From positions 1-48,312 of the forward strand of contig NZ_CAJVCE010000037.1 of the NCBI RefSeq assembly GCF_910594985.1: a stretch of 48,312 nucleotides of DNA, read 5' to 3'. A model generated the notes under the pieces. That model made no database searches and was not told the origin of the DNA. It saw only the letters and a program-made list of their open reading frames with translations. Made by a program: the position numbers and the translations under genes. This document shows, piece after piece, positions 9,301-16,917 of this stretch (positions are counted from its first letter, which is position 1; the number at the start of each line of letters is the position of its first letter). Source of the DNA: Paenibacillus allorhizosphaerae. Lineage in GTDB: Bacteria; Bacillota; Bacilli; Paenibacillales; NBRC-103111.

Positions 9301-10866
9301 GACGCGGGTGGAGAAATGCTCCATCTCGCGGTCGCGGTCGATGGCCGGGTTGGTGACGACGGCGACACTTTCTTTAATGAAATCCGGAATGTTGATCCGT
9401 TCCCAGTTCAGCGCCGCATGCGGGCTGTCATGACCGAGAGAGCGGATCGGCTCGGCGCCGGTTTCGGCGGTCGTTTCGATCATTTGAATGCCGTCGCGAT
9501 CCCATCCGAACGCGCTGTAAAGCGAATCGGTCGGCGTCACGTCAGCGGATGGAGCGGCTTCTACCGCAGGAACCGCGTTGTTGAGATGCTTGCGCAGGCC
9601 TTCAAAACCGATGCGGGCGGATGCGCGCTCGAGCACTTTATTTTGCACTTGATGATAAGGGATCACTTGAATATGCTCTCCAGGAGTCAGCAGGACGCCG
9701 ACTTTTTCGCCCGGAGCGATCGGTTTCGGATCGGCAACCATTTCGCCGACGGTAATGACGCCTTGCTCGGAGGAGAAGTAAAGCGACGTTTCGCTTTCGA
9801 CCATCCATACCGGACGAAGACCGAGCGCATCGACGCTGAAAATACATTCGTTGCCGTAACGCGATACGATACCGGCCGGACCTTGGGCGTAATGACCCCA
9901 CATTTGACGATAATATACGTATAAATCCTGAAGCTCTTGGCGGTACAACTTCATCTCATTAATAATTGGAGGGAATACGACTTCCATCGCTTCAAACAAG
10001 CTGAGACCGGCACGGTGGATGAACGTCTCGATCGTCCGGTTCATATCCTGCGAATCGCTGCCGCCGTCTACGAGCGGAACGCCGACCATATCGGCTTCAA
10101 GGCGCATTTTCTTAACAGTGTTGATCTCGCCGTTGTGGCCGAGCAGGGAGAATGGTTGTACGCGGAAAAAGCTGGATTGGGTGTTGGTAGAGTAACGGTT
10201 GTGACCGACGGTTACTTGCGCAGCAAACAAAGGATCGCGAGTATCGTTAAAATATTTAGGCAAAATGCTGGCGGCGCCCATCACTTTGTAAGCGGCCGTC
10301 ACATTGCTGAGTGTGGCGACGTGCACATTGTATTTGGCTTCGATGGCGATATGAAGCTCGAACAGGTGATCGGCGACCTTTACTTCCTGCTTGTCGCAAA
10401 GACCGGCGATTTGCCAGAATGTCGGCTCGTCAGCGCGCCCGTTCGGACCGAGTACGGAGCTGTCGACTTGGTTTTCCTGCTCCAGCAAAATGCTGACCTG
10501 GAAGCCAGCGAACAGTTCACGAATGCCTTTTTGCATCTCGGCGGCTGAAATGTTCAGCTTGCGCGGAACGAAAATGTGGGCGACGGAAAAACGCTCGTCG
10601 TATGCCAGCTTGCCGTCAAGCCCGGCGTCTGTCAATTTTTTCTCCCAGAGGGCTCTTGGAATATCGGTCAAAATACCGCATCCGTCGCCTTCCCCGTTAA
10701 TAAATCCCGAACGGTGCTCCATTTTGACAAGAGCTTCAATCGTTTTTTGGATGTTATCGCGGGAAGGGAACCCGTCTTTCTCTACGATACAAATGATGCC
10801 GCAGCTGTCGTGTTCGGTGGCCAAAAGGTTTTGAAAGCGGCCTTCATTGCGCATTACTTGGTTCAT
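6316..10866 (-). CDS. gltB: Glutamate synthase, large subunit
   Basis: GltB transfers the amide nitrogen of glutamine to 2-oxoglutarate, making glutamate. An N-terminal glutamine amidotransferase (class II) domain begins with the nucleophile motif HDSCGI. It is followed by a central domain, an FMN-binding synthase domain (GEGGHLPGSKV, LSGFDGGTGAAR) and the 3Fe-4S cysteines in CTTCRGCHLDTC. A C-terminal beta-helix domain rich in glycine completes it. About 1516 residues is full length. No gltD lies adjacent, so the NADPH-binding small subunit must be elsewhere. The start is uncertain. A GTG at 10893 overlaps the strong AGGGAGGTGA site. The ATG at 10866 is 20 bases too far unless the intervening hairpin is counted out. 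I favour 10866. Confidence 0.93.
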   Translation of the reverse strand: MNQVMRNEGRFQNLLATEHDSCGIICIVEKDGFPSRDNIQKTIEALVKMEHRSGFINGEGDGCGILTDIPRALWEKKLTDAGLDGKLAYDERFSVAHIFVPRKLNISAAEMQKGIRELFAGFQVSILLEQENQVDSSVLGPNGRADEPTFWQIAGLCDKQEVKVADHLFELHIAIEAKYNVHVATLSNVTAAYKVMGAASILPKYFNDTRDPLFAAQVTVGHNRYSTNTQSSFFRVQPFSLLGHNGEINTVKKMRLEADMVGVPLVDGGSDSQDMNRTIETFIHRAGLSLFEAMEVVFPPIINEMKLYRQELQDLYVYYRQMWGHYAQGPAGIVSRYGNECIFSVDALGLRPVWMVESETSLYFSSEQGVITVGEMVADPKPIAPGEKVGVLLTPGEHIQVIPYHQVQNKVLERASARIGFEGLRKHLNNAVPAVEAAPSADVTPTDSLYSAFGWDRDGIQMIETTAETGAEPIRSLGHDSPHAALNWERINIPDFIKESVAVVTNPAIDRDREMEHFSTRVVVGPRPTVYGQPDERLRLELLYPVVLEGSNGADSLKELKQPSLEQLTAMFGAQSGDAVATLSTTFARGTSLKDALDQLAADAIQAVRGGAMLLVLDDSESHQNDRLWMDPHLAVSKVDIALRAEKLGFGDNLRRQTTLVLRSAAIRNLHDIAVACGLGADVLSPYVMFATASNKDGAPAARKVFTALMKGLEKVISTIGTHELRGYTRFYSSIGLKPEIAEVLDIVNYLGSDAAGTGFAELQSDAEARYNDFSNPKAKAARNFRFFQRMWKALGDAASGAAPYEDYRDKLREEEKKNPISIRHVAAFDFEKALNEGRKPLDPSQVNIGIGGHDLPMLISSMSFGSQNETAFRAYAEAGERLNMVTMNGEGGEIKDMLGRYKRTRGAQVASGRFGVNVELATAVAFLEIKIGQGAKPGEGGHLPGSKVTAKIAAARNATIGSDLISPSNNHDIYSIEDLAQIISELKEASGRKAKIIVKVPVVPGIGTIAVGVAKAGADVITLSGFDGGTGAARIHSITHVGLPTEIGTKLAHLALIEAGLRDKVELWSDGGMKSGADVIKMVMLGANRVGFGSIAMQSIGCTTCRGCHLDTCHVGIATQIDSMEEAEEKGLRRFVPRQFDLAVDSLVRLFGGIGQEIRELVAQLGYANLQELVGRSDLLQQVSHQEKIDLSDLLRPAPFAASSEQDALAEVAAAVSSDIRIAAGAEGLDFFPDSVSFNGPVIRNWSKVDAESRILGSRYSSHRVRDRFDGSYDQLPPVNITMTEGSVPGNGLAAFNARGVEITVHGGAEDGVGKMSLGGKVAILKAPSKHKQFINGSVGKSFGYGAQKGLFLIQGNADTRACIRFSGADVVFGGEITSPLRDELGGIAARANMKGFAFEYMTNGRAVVLGDPGPWICAGMTGGVIYQRLVPEMGLDQAAIERRVAKGAKVKIEPIGAQSTKDLNELLGAYHEELVNSGQPEAAAKIQALLSDLQSNFVRIAPVGLQADQSVATE

Positions 10867-10869
10867 ACT

Positions 10870-10903
10870 GTTGGTCAGCAGGCTGACCGTCACCTCCCTA
10901 ATA
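10870..10903 (-). promoter_or_regulatory. gltB ribosome binding site with intervening hairpin
   Basis: Reading the minus strand, AGGGAGGTGAC is followed by the perfect hairpin GGTCAG-CCTG-CTGACC and then AACAGTATG. With the hairpin folded, the Shine-Dalgarno would sit about seven bases from the ATG at 10866. Unfolded, it is too distant. The arrangement is seen in the sequence; its role is inference. Confidence 0.5.
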
Positions 10904-10985
10904 AATTATGCGGATTCATCCCTGTGTTAAGGTTTGTTCATGTCGCAGAAAGAAAGCGGATGAAGGTCAAAATGGCAGTTTAGTA

Positions 10986-10999
10986 TGAATAAATATACA
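10986..10999. promoter_or_regulatory. ARG-box-like operator upstream of gltB
   Basis: TGAATAAATATACA agrees closely with the ArgR/AhrC half-operator consensus (TGAATAAAAATKCA-like). It overlaps a weak gltB promoter. Regulation of gltB by ArgR is inference; such AT-rich matches can occur by chance. Confidence 0.35.
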
Positions 11000-11373
11000 T
11001 TTATACTGCATATTCGAATTCTTCAACGGTTCTTTTACTCGAATGAAGCTGCCTGGAAGAGACAATAATAAAGGAATAAATGTACCCGATTCGCCCTGAC
11101 AAGCACTTACCTTTCAAAGCTTACATGGCTTGTAAACCTTATAATAGAGCCGATTTTATTACTTGAAAAAGTATTAATAGAATAACATGAAATTTTCGAC
11201 GATACAATAGAACTTTACAGGGATTCTAACGATGTAAGCGCTGTCTATTGTGCATAACTGGTGAATAAAACCAATTTTTATGCATAACAGCGCGGTTTGT
11301 TAAAGACGAACGAACTTTTATCGTTGTCCGATAATAGTTCGTGATTTGAGTGATAAATGGAATTTATTAGTTT

Positions 11374-11416
11374 GAAAAGCACCCGTTGTCGCAAAGGACA
11401 AAATCGGGCGCTTTTC
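11374..11416 (-). terminator. Intrinsic terminator of hemL
   Basis: On the minus strand GAAAAGCGCCCG pairs with CGGGTGCTTTTC (12 bp with one G-U), located 15 bases past the hemL stop. The T-rich 3' arm continues into AAACTAATAAA. Confidence 0.7.
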
Positions 11417-11431
11417 CAATAAAATAACGTT

Positions 11432-12757
11432 TTAGTGAGCCATCGCTGCGAATGCGCGATCGGCGGCTTCGACTGTGACGGCAATATCATCTTCCGTGTG
11501 GGCGATGGTCGTAAACCAAGCTTCGTATTTCGACGGAGCGAGGCAAATGCCTTCCTCCAGCATCAGCCGGAAAAACAGCGCGAACTGCTCGCTGTCCGTG
11601 TTCTGCGCTTCATCGTAGTTGGTTACCGGATGATCGCAGAAGTGGGTGGACAACGCCCCACGGATGCGGTTGATCGTCAGCGCGACGCCGTGCTTCCGCG
11701 CCGCGTCCGCCAGGCCGGCTTCGAGCACTGCGCCCAGCTTGTCGAGCCGGGCGTACGTCCCCGGCTCCTGCAGCACCTGCAGGCAGGCGATGCCTGCGGA
11801 GATCGATGCAGGGTTGCCTGCCATCGTGCCGGCTTGATAAGCCGGGCCCAAGGGCGCGACCTGCGCCATAATGTCCTTGCGGCCCCCATACGCCCCGATC
11901 GGCAGTCCGCCGCCGATAATTTTGCCCAGGGCCGTCAGGTCTGGCTCGATGGCCGCGAAGTCGGTGCCCGAAGGCAGGCCATCGAAGTTCTGTACCGTTC
12001 CGTAATGGAAACGGAACGCGGTGATCACCTCGTCGTAGATGACGAGGGAACCGTTTCGGCGCGCGACGGCGCACAGCCCTTCGAGGAAGCCCGGCTTCGG
12101 CATGACCATGCCGAAGTTGCCGACGACGGGCTCGACCATGACCGCGGCCACGTCACTGCCCCAGCGCGCGAGCGCCTCATCGAGCGCGCCCAGATCGTTG
12201 TACGGCACGGTGATCACCTCGTGCGCGATGCTGACCGGGATCCCGGCGCTATCCGGGATGCCGAGGGTGGACGGGCCGGAGCCCGCGGCGACGAGCACCA
12301 GATCGGAGTGGCCGTGGTAGCAGCCGGCGAACTTGATGATTTTGTTGCGGCCCGTATAGGCGCGGGCGACGCGGATCGTCGACATGACAGCCTCCGTGCC
12401 CGAGTTGACGAAGCGTACCTTGTCGAGCGAGGGAATGGCTTCCTTCAGCATGCGGGCGAACTCGATCTCTAGCTCGGTCGGCGTGCCGTACAGCGTGCCG
12501 TTCTCGGCGGCGCGGCAAATCGCAGCCGTCACATGCGGATGCGCATGGCCGAGAATGATCGGGCCGTAGGCGGCGAGATAGTCGATGTAGCGGTTGCCGT
12601 CCTCGTCCCAGAAATAGGCGCCTTGGCCGCGCTTCATAAATACCGGCGCCCCGCCGCCGACGGCTTTGAACGAGCGGGACGGGCTGTTGACGCCGCCCAC
12701 GATATGTTCGAGCGCTTCCTTATACAACGATTCGGATCGCTGTTTTTGCAAAGTCAT
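11432..12757 (-). CDS. hemL: Glutamate-1-semialdehyde 2,1-aminomutase
   Basis: A 441-residue PLP enzyme that converts glutamate-1-semialdehyde to 5-aminolevulinate, the first committed precursor of heme. It shows IVGGVNSPSRSFKAVGG at the N terminus, the cofactor-binding SGTEAVMSTIRVARAYTGR, and the PLP-lysine region LTALGKIIGGGLPIGAYGG. The ATG at 12757 has GGAGGAG six bases upstream; a longer frame reaching 12916 would run into phzF and has no similarity. It follows phzF by 35 bases, so the two are probably cotranscribed. It is not in a hem operon; a nearby bcp gene recalls the gsaB-bcp association of B. subtilis, so it may be the GsaB paralog. Confidence 0.93.
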   Translation of the reverse strand: MTLQKQRSESLYKEALEHIVGGVNSPSRSFKAVGGGAPVFMKRGQGAYFWDEDGNRYIDYLAAYGPIILGHAHPHVTAAICRAAENGTLYGTPTELEIEFARMLKEAIPSLDKVRFVNSGTEAVMSTIRVARAYTGRNKIIKFAGCYHGHSDLVLVAAGSGPSTLGIPDSAGIPVSIAHEVITVPYNDLGALDEALARWGSDVAAVMVEPVVGNFGMVMPKPGFLEGLCAVARRNGSLVIYDEVITAFRFHYGTVQNFDGLPSGTDFAAIEPDLTALGKIIGGGLPIGAYGGRKDIMAQVAPLGPAYQAGTMAGNPASISAGIACLQVLQEPGTYARLDKLGAVLEAGLADAARKHGVALTINRIRGALSTHFCDHPVTNYDEAQNTDSEQFALFFRLMLEEGICLAPSKYEAWFTTIAHTEDDIAVTVEAADRAFAAMAH

Positions 12758-12792
12758 ATGTATCTCCTCCATGGCTTCAAAGATTGATTGGA

Positions 12793-13620
12793 TTATGGTA
12801 AGGAAAGCTGCAGCGTTCCTTTCAGAACGGTGACGGCCTGTCCGGCGAGCTTGATCCGGTCGCCAGCGACTTGCAGTTGCAAAATGCCGGTGCGTGCCGA
12901 CAACTGCATCGCGCACAATGTGTGCTTACCGAGCTTTGTTTGCCAGTAAGGGGTAAGGGCGCAGTGCGCGGAGCTGGTAACGGGGTCCTCGTTTATTCCG
13001 ATCGCGGGGAAAAAGCAGCGGGAAACGAAATCGACCTGCACACCGTCCGGCAACGTCAAGTCCTCCGATCGGGCCGTTACCAGCACGCCTCGAACGCCTT
13101 CCCATGAAGCGATTGCTGCAAAATCCGGGTTTAAATCGTGTACCGCTTGGGCCGAATCGAGTTCGATTAATACATCGAGCCGGTTATTTCCTGCGAATCG
13201 GGGCGGCTCACTCAACCCGAGCGCGGACAACAGCTGCTCCGTAACGGGAATCGCGCTAACGGGCTCGGAAGGGAAATCGAGCTGAATCCATCCGTTATCA
13301 AGCGGGACGGCGGTGAGAAGACCGCTCAAGGTCATAAAGGACAGCGGTTGCGATAACGCCTCGGCCCCCGATTCCCATAAATGATGCGCGCTCGCCAACG
13401 TCGCATGCCCGCATAAATCGACCTCTACTTCGGGGGTAAACCAACGGAGCCGGTACAGGCCGTCATTTTCTTTGCAGAGGAACGCTGTCTCGGACAAGTT
13501 CATCTCCATCGCGATTTGCTGGAGCGCCGCGTCCGAAGGATAGCGGTCCATTACCAATACCGCCGCCGGATTTCCACGAAACGGGCGGTCGGTAAACGCA
13601 TCGATCACATGAATTTCCAT
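12793..13620 (-). CDS. PhzF family isomerase/epimerase
   Basis: A 275-residue protein with the two-lobed diaminopimelate epimerase-like fold of PhzF. FRGNPAAVL lies at residues 14-22, the catalytic Glu44 in LSETAF, and CGHATLASAHHLW and EDPVTSSAHCAL form the other conserved motifs. The start at 13620 has AAGGAGG at ideal spacing. No phenazine genes are nearby, so the substrate is unknown; most members of this family outside phenazine loci are uncharacterised. It is the first gene of a two-gene unit with hemL. Confidence 0.88.
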   Translation of the reverse strand: MEIHVIDAFTDRPFRGNPAAVLVMDRYPSDAALQQIAMEMNLSETAFLCKENDGLYRLRWFTPEVEVDLCGHATLASAHHLWESGAEALSQPLSFMTLSGLLTAVPLDNGWIQLDFPSEPVSAIPVTEQLLSALGLSEPPRFAGNNRLDVLIELDSAQAVHDLNPDFAAIASWEGVRGVLVTARSEDLTLPDGVQVDFVSRCFFPAIGINEDPVTSSAHCALTPYWQTKLGKHTLCAMQLSARTGILQLQVAGDRIKLAGQAVTVLKGTLQLSLP

Positions 13621-13695
13621 GGCCGTAAACCTCCTTGCCGTTCGAATGATAGTGCCCCCTACCGTTTATTATAAGGAATTGCGTCCGGCTTGGAA

Positions 13696-13737
13696 AACAA
13701 ACAATAAACGGAGAGCGGCGGCTCTCCGTTTATTGTT
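13696..13737 (-). terminator. Intrinsic terminator downstream of the LCP gene
   Basis: A perfect 16-bp stem AACAATAAACGGAGAG/CTCTCCGTTTATTGTT with a six-base loop, followed on the minus strand by TGTTTTCC. Confidence 0.85.
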
Positions 13738-13807
13738 CGGTATGTTCCGGCTTCATTCCTTTACAACGTCGCGCGACTTTGTAAGGCGTTTCTCACGAAA
13801 AGAGCCG

Positions 13808-14875
13808 TTATTTTTTATACGAAGCGGTGCTTCCCGTATTGCTCTCGGTCGCGCGGTTCACGCCGGCGCTCGTCGTTGTCTTGTTTTGCTGCGGCTTCTC
13901 GGCCGGAGCGTTCGGATCGCGTCCTTCGAACAGCGCCTTCACGTAGGCTTGCAATTTATCGCGGTTTACAGTTAATACTTCAGCGCCGCCAACCCGTTTC
14001 TCGACAAGCAGCTCCGAAGGCGGGATTTGCTGGCTGACCATGCCTTCCGTTTTCGCGTCAAAGCCGAGCGAACCCAGCTTCAGCATGTCCGTCGTCGTTA
14101 AATTCGTCTCGATGTACGGATCGATGCTGTTCAGCACTTTCGGCAAGCGGATAAGCGATCCGGTCGTCTGCATTTTTTGCGCCACCGCCTGCAGGAATTT
14201 TCGCTGCCGTTCCGTTCTCGCGAAATCGCTAAGCGCATCGTGGCGGAAGCGCACATATTGCAGCGCGGTTTTGCCGTCCAGGTGCTGCATGCCCTTTTTC
14301 AAATTGATATCGTACTCGTGGCCGTCTTCGGAGTCTTTGTATTTCATATCCTTCTCGACGTCCAAATCGATTCCGCCAATGGCATCCACCAGCGCGATAA
14401 AGCCTTTAAAATCGGTATACACGTAATATTGAATCGGTATGCCAAGCAAGTCGCCTACGGTACGTGCCGCCAAATTCGGCCCGCCGATGGCGAGAGCGGA
14501 ATTGATCCGGTCTTCCCCGGAGCCGGGAATTTTCACATACGTATCGCGCAGAATGGAGAACAGATACGCTTTTTTTGTAACTGGGTCGATGGAAGCGACC
14601 ATGATGGAATCGGAACGCGGAATTTCGTTTTTCTTGAGACCCCGCGAATCTCCGCCGAGCAGCAGCACGTTCACCCGCTGTTTCCCTTCCCATTTGGGCG
14701 GAGTGTACACTTCGGTCATGCCGATTTGCTTGGCGGTGATCCCTCCGAATTTTGTCGTTTCCGGTCGGCTTTGAATGTTATTTGCAAAATGGAGGAAGGA
14801 ATATGTAAAATAACCGATGCCCGCTACCAAGATCAGTCCGAGCATAATAAAAAACCACTTGAACGTTCGAGCCAT
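13808..14875 (-). CDS. LytR-CpsA-Psr (LCP) family cell wall polymer ligase
   Basis: LCP proteins move teichoic acids or polysaccharides from a lipid carrier onto peptidoglycan outside the membrane. The 355-residue protein has one N-terminal membrane helix (about residues 8-30). The LCP domain follows, with LLLGGDSRG, RSDSIMVASIDP, SILRDTYVKIPG and the QYVRFRHDALSDFARTERQRKFL segment that binds the polyprenyl phosphate. The C terminus (about 325-355) is a low-complexity Thr/Asn/Ser tail. GAAAGGATGGG precedes the ATG. It is transcribed alone, divergent from the ABC exporter operon. Confidence 0.94.
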   Translation of the reverse strand: MARTFKWFFIMLGLILVAGIGYFTYSFLHFANNIQSRPETTKFGGITAKQIGMTEVYTPPKWEGKQRVNVLLLGGDSRGLKKNEIPRSDSIMVASIDPVTKKAYLFSILRDTYVKIPGSGEDRINSALAIGGPNLAARTVGDLLGIPIQYYVYTDFKGFIALVDAIGGIDLDVEKDMKYKDSEDGHEYDINLKKGMQHLDGKTALQYVRFRHDALSDFARTERQRKFLQAVAQKMQTTGSLIRLPKVLNSIDPYIETNLTTTDMLKLGSLGFDAKTEGMVSQQIPPSELLVEKRVGGAEVLTVNRDKLQAYVKALFEGRDPNAPAEKPQQNKTTTSAGVNRATESNTGSTASYKK

Positions 14876-15075
14876 AAATATCCCATCCTTTCTTGTAGTA
14901 TCGCTTGCTTTTCCAATCGGGACGGTTCGTGTATGATAACGTGTATAGGTTTTGACAATGTTTCAAAATCATGCGCGCGAACGAAAGGAAACTTTTTCTT
15001 TTCATTTCATTATAAGATGATTCGCTTCACGCCTGCAAGCTTCGGCAATTTACGACAGGAGGAACCTGAGAAATT

Positions 15076-16125
15076 ATGCTGGCTATCGACGTACATCGAC
15101 TTCGCAAACAATTCAAAGTGCAAAAAAATCGGGAAGGCCTGAAAGGCGCTTTACGCGATCTGTTTAATCGAGAGTATAACCAGGTAACGGCGGTTAAAGA
15201 CATTAGCTTTCAAATCCCGAAAGGGGAAATATGCGGCTATATCGGCGAGAATGGCGCAGGTAAATCGACAACGATCAAAATGCTGACCGGCATCCTCGTT
15301 CCGACAGCTGGAGATATACGGGTCAATGGATATATTCCGTACAAGGAGCGGGAGAAGTTCGTCCAAGGGATCGGCGTCGTCTTCGGACAGCGAAGCCAGT
15401 TGTGGTGGGATATTGGCGTGGTCGAGTCGTTTCAGCTGCTCAAGAAAGTATACCGCGTATCCGACAAGGATTATAAGGAGCGCTTGGACGAATTGGTGGA
15501 GCGTCTGCATTTGGGGGAGCTGTTAAACCGGCCGGTGCGGAAGCTCAGTCTCGGTCAACGGATGCGCTGCGAGCTGGCCGCGTCGCTGCTGCATAACCCG
15601 GAAATTTTGTTTTTGGACGAGCCGACGATCGGACTCGATATTGTCGTCAAAACGGAAATTCGCGAATTTTTGAAATCGATGAACGCCCGGTACGGGACGA
15701 CGATTTTGCTGACGACGCATGATCTGCAGGACATCGAGGCGCTCTGTTCGCGGGTCATTATGCTCGATGACGGGAACATCATCTACGACGGAGGGCTGGA
15801 AGAGCTCAAGACCCGTTGGGGCAAAGGCAAGGAAGTCATTCTCCGGTTTCCGGAACCGGTCTCGCTTTCCCGTCTGCGGGAACTAACCCGCGGGCTTGAA
15901 GTGGAATGGTCGATGGACACGGACCGCACGGCCAAAGTGTGGATTCCCCAGCAGGGAGCGGGCGTATCGGAAGTGCTGAGCCGCGTGGTAGGGGTGATGA
16001 ATATCGAAGATATCAAGATTGTCGAGACGAATACCGACGATATTGTCCGTGAAATATATAAGACCGGATCGGCCGATGTGAAGAAAGAAGTTACAGAAGA
16101 ACGGGAAGTGACCGTGCGTGCTTAG
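15076..16125 (+). CDS. ABC exporter ATP-binding protein
   Basis: A 349-residue nucleotide-binding subunit. Walker A GENGAGKST lies near residue 57, the signature LSLGQRMRCE near 157, Walker B ILFLDEPTIGLD near 175 and the switch histidine in LTTHD. GQRSQLWWDI after the Q-loop and the roughly 100-residue C-terminal extension are typical of the NBD partnered with ABC2_membrane_6 (DUF990-type) permeases. It has AGGAGGA upstream and overlaps the next gene by eight bases. It forms a complete three-gene exporter with the two following permeases. The substrate cannot be read from sequence. Confidence 0.92.
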   Translation: MLAIDVHRLRKQFKVQKNREGLKGALRDLFNREYNQVTAVKDISFQIPKGEICGYIGENGAGKSTTIKMLTGILVPTAGDIRVNGYIPYKEREKFVQGIGVVFGQRSQLWWDIGVVESFQLLKKVYRVSDKDYKERLDELVERLHLGELLNRPVRKLSLGQRMRCELAASLLHNPEILFLDEPTIGLDIVVKTEIREFLKSMNARYGTTILLTTHDLQDIEALCSRVIMLDDGNIIYDGGLEELKTRWGKGKEVILRFPEPVSLSRLRELTRGLEVEWSMDTDRTAKVWIPQQGAGVSEVLSRVVGVMNIEDIKIVETNTDDIVREIYKTGSADVKKEVTEEREVTVRA

Positions 16126-16912
16126 CGCTTATGTAGAAATCATTCGCATGCGCTTCCTGATGATGCTGGCTTACCGTGTCAATTATTACAGCGGGATTAT
16201 TATTTATGCCTTGAATATAGGAGCGTATTATTTTTTATGGAAGGCGATTTACGGCTCGAAAGAGCTGCTCGGCGGCATGACCGTCCATCAGATGACGACC
16301 TACGTGGCCGTTTCCTGGATGGCGCGGGCGTTTTACTTCAATAATCTTGATCGCGAGATCGCCAATGAAATCAAGGACGGCAGCGTTGCAACCCAATTCA
16401 TTCGGCCGTACAACTACATTATCGTCAAAATGATGCAAGGTCTCGGCGAAGGGTTGTTCCGGTTCCTGCTGTTTTCGACGCCGGGCATGATCATCGTGAC
16501 GCTGCTGTTCCATGTAGAGCTGCCGACGGACCCGAAAGTATGGGTCATCTTTTTGATCATGCTGTTTTTCAGCTTCTTGATCAATTCTCAAATCAATATT
16601 ATAACCGGTCTATTCGCCTTCTTCCTCGAAAATAACGAGGGCATGATGCGCATGAAGCGGGTTGCCGTCGATTTGTTTTCCGGGCTAGTCGTGCCGATGT
16701 CCTTCTTTCCGGGTTGGGCGGAAGGACTGATGAAGCTGCTGCCGTTTCCGGCGATTACGTATTTGCCGGGCTCCGTCTTTACCGGAAAAGTAGCGGGAAG
16801 CGCGGTGTATGGCGTGTTTGCGACGCAGCTGTTCTGGTTTGCGCTGTTGATTATTCCGCTGTTTCTGCTGTGGCGCAGCGCGCGTACGCGGCTGTTCGTA
16901 CAAGGAGGTTGA
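16118..16912 (+). CDS. ABC-2 family permease, subunit 1
   Basis: A 264-residue integral membrane protein with about six hydrophobic helices and the ABC2_membrane_6 features MLAYRVNYYSG, DREIANEIKDGSVATQFIRPYN and SFFPGW. It starts with GTG inside the preceding gene and ends just before the ribosome binding site of the second permease. It is predicted to form the transmembrane channel as a heterodimer with the next protein. Confidence 0.9.
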   Translation: MLSAYVEIIRMRFLMMLAYRVNYYSGIIIYALNIGAYYFLWKAIYGSKELLGGMTVHQMTTYVAVSWMARAFYFNNLDREIANEIKDGSVATQFIRPYNYIIVKMMQGLGEGLFRFLLFSTPGMIIVTLLFHVELPTDPKVWVIFLIMLFFSFLINSQINIITGLFAFFLENNEGMMRMKRVAVDLFSGLVVPMSFFPGWAEGLMKLLPFPAITYLPGSVFTGKVAGSAVYGVFATQLFWFALLIIPLFLLWRSARTRLFVQGG

Positions 16913-16917
16913 GGCGG

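Larger units (their letters stand above)
10867..11373. other. gltB upstream region
   Basis: About 500 bases without a gene between the gltB start and the hemL terminator. On the minus strand, TTGAAG and TATAAA (15-base spacing) form a weak promoter candidate near 11020-11000. It is overlapped by the ARG-box-like site listed separately. TTACATGGCTTGTAA at 11122-11136 is a small palindrome and an isolated DnaA-box match TGTGCATAA lies at 11249-11257. Confidence 0.45.

Noticed and set aside
11435..12472. 345-codon plus-strand frame.
   Set aside because: Antisense shadow of hemL, Arg/Asp-rich low-complexity translation.
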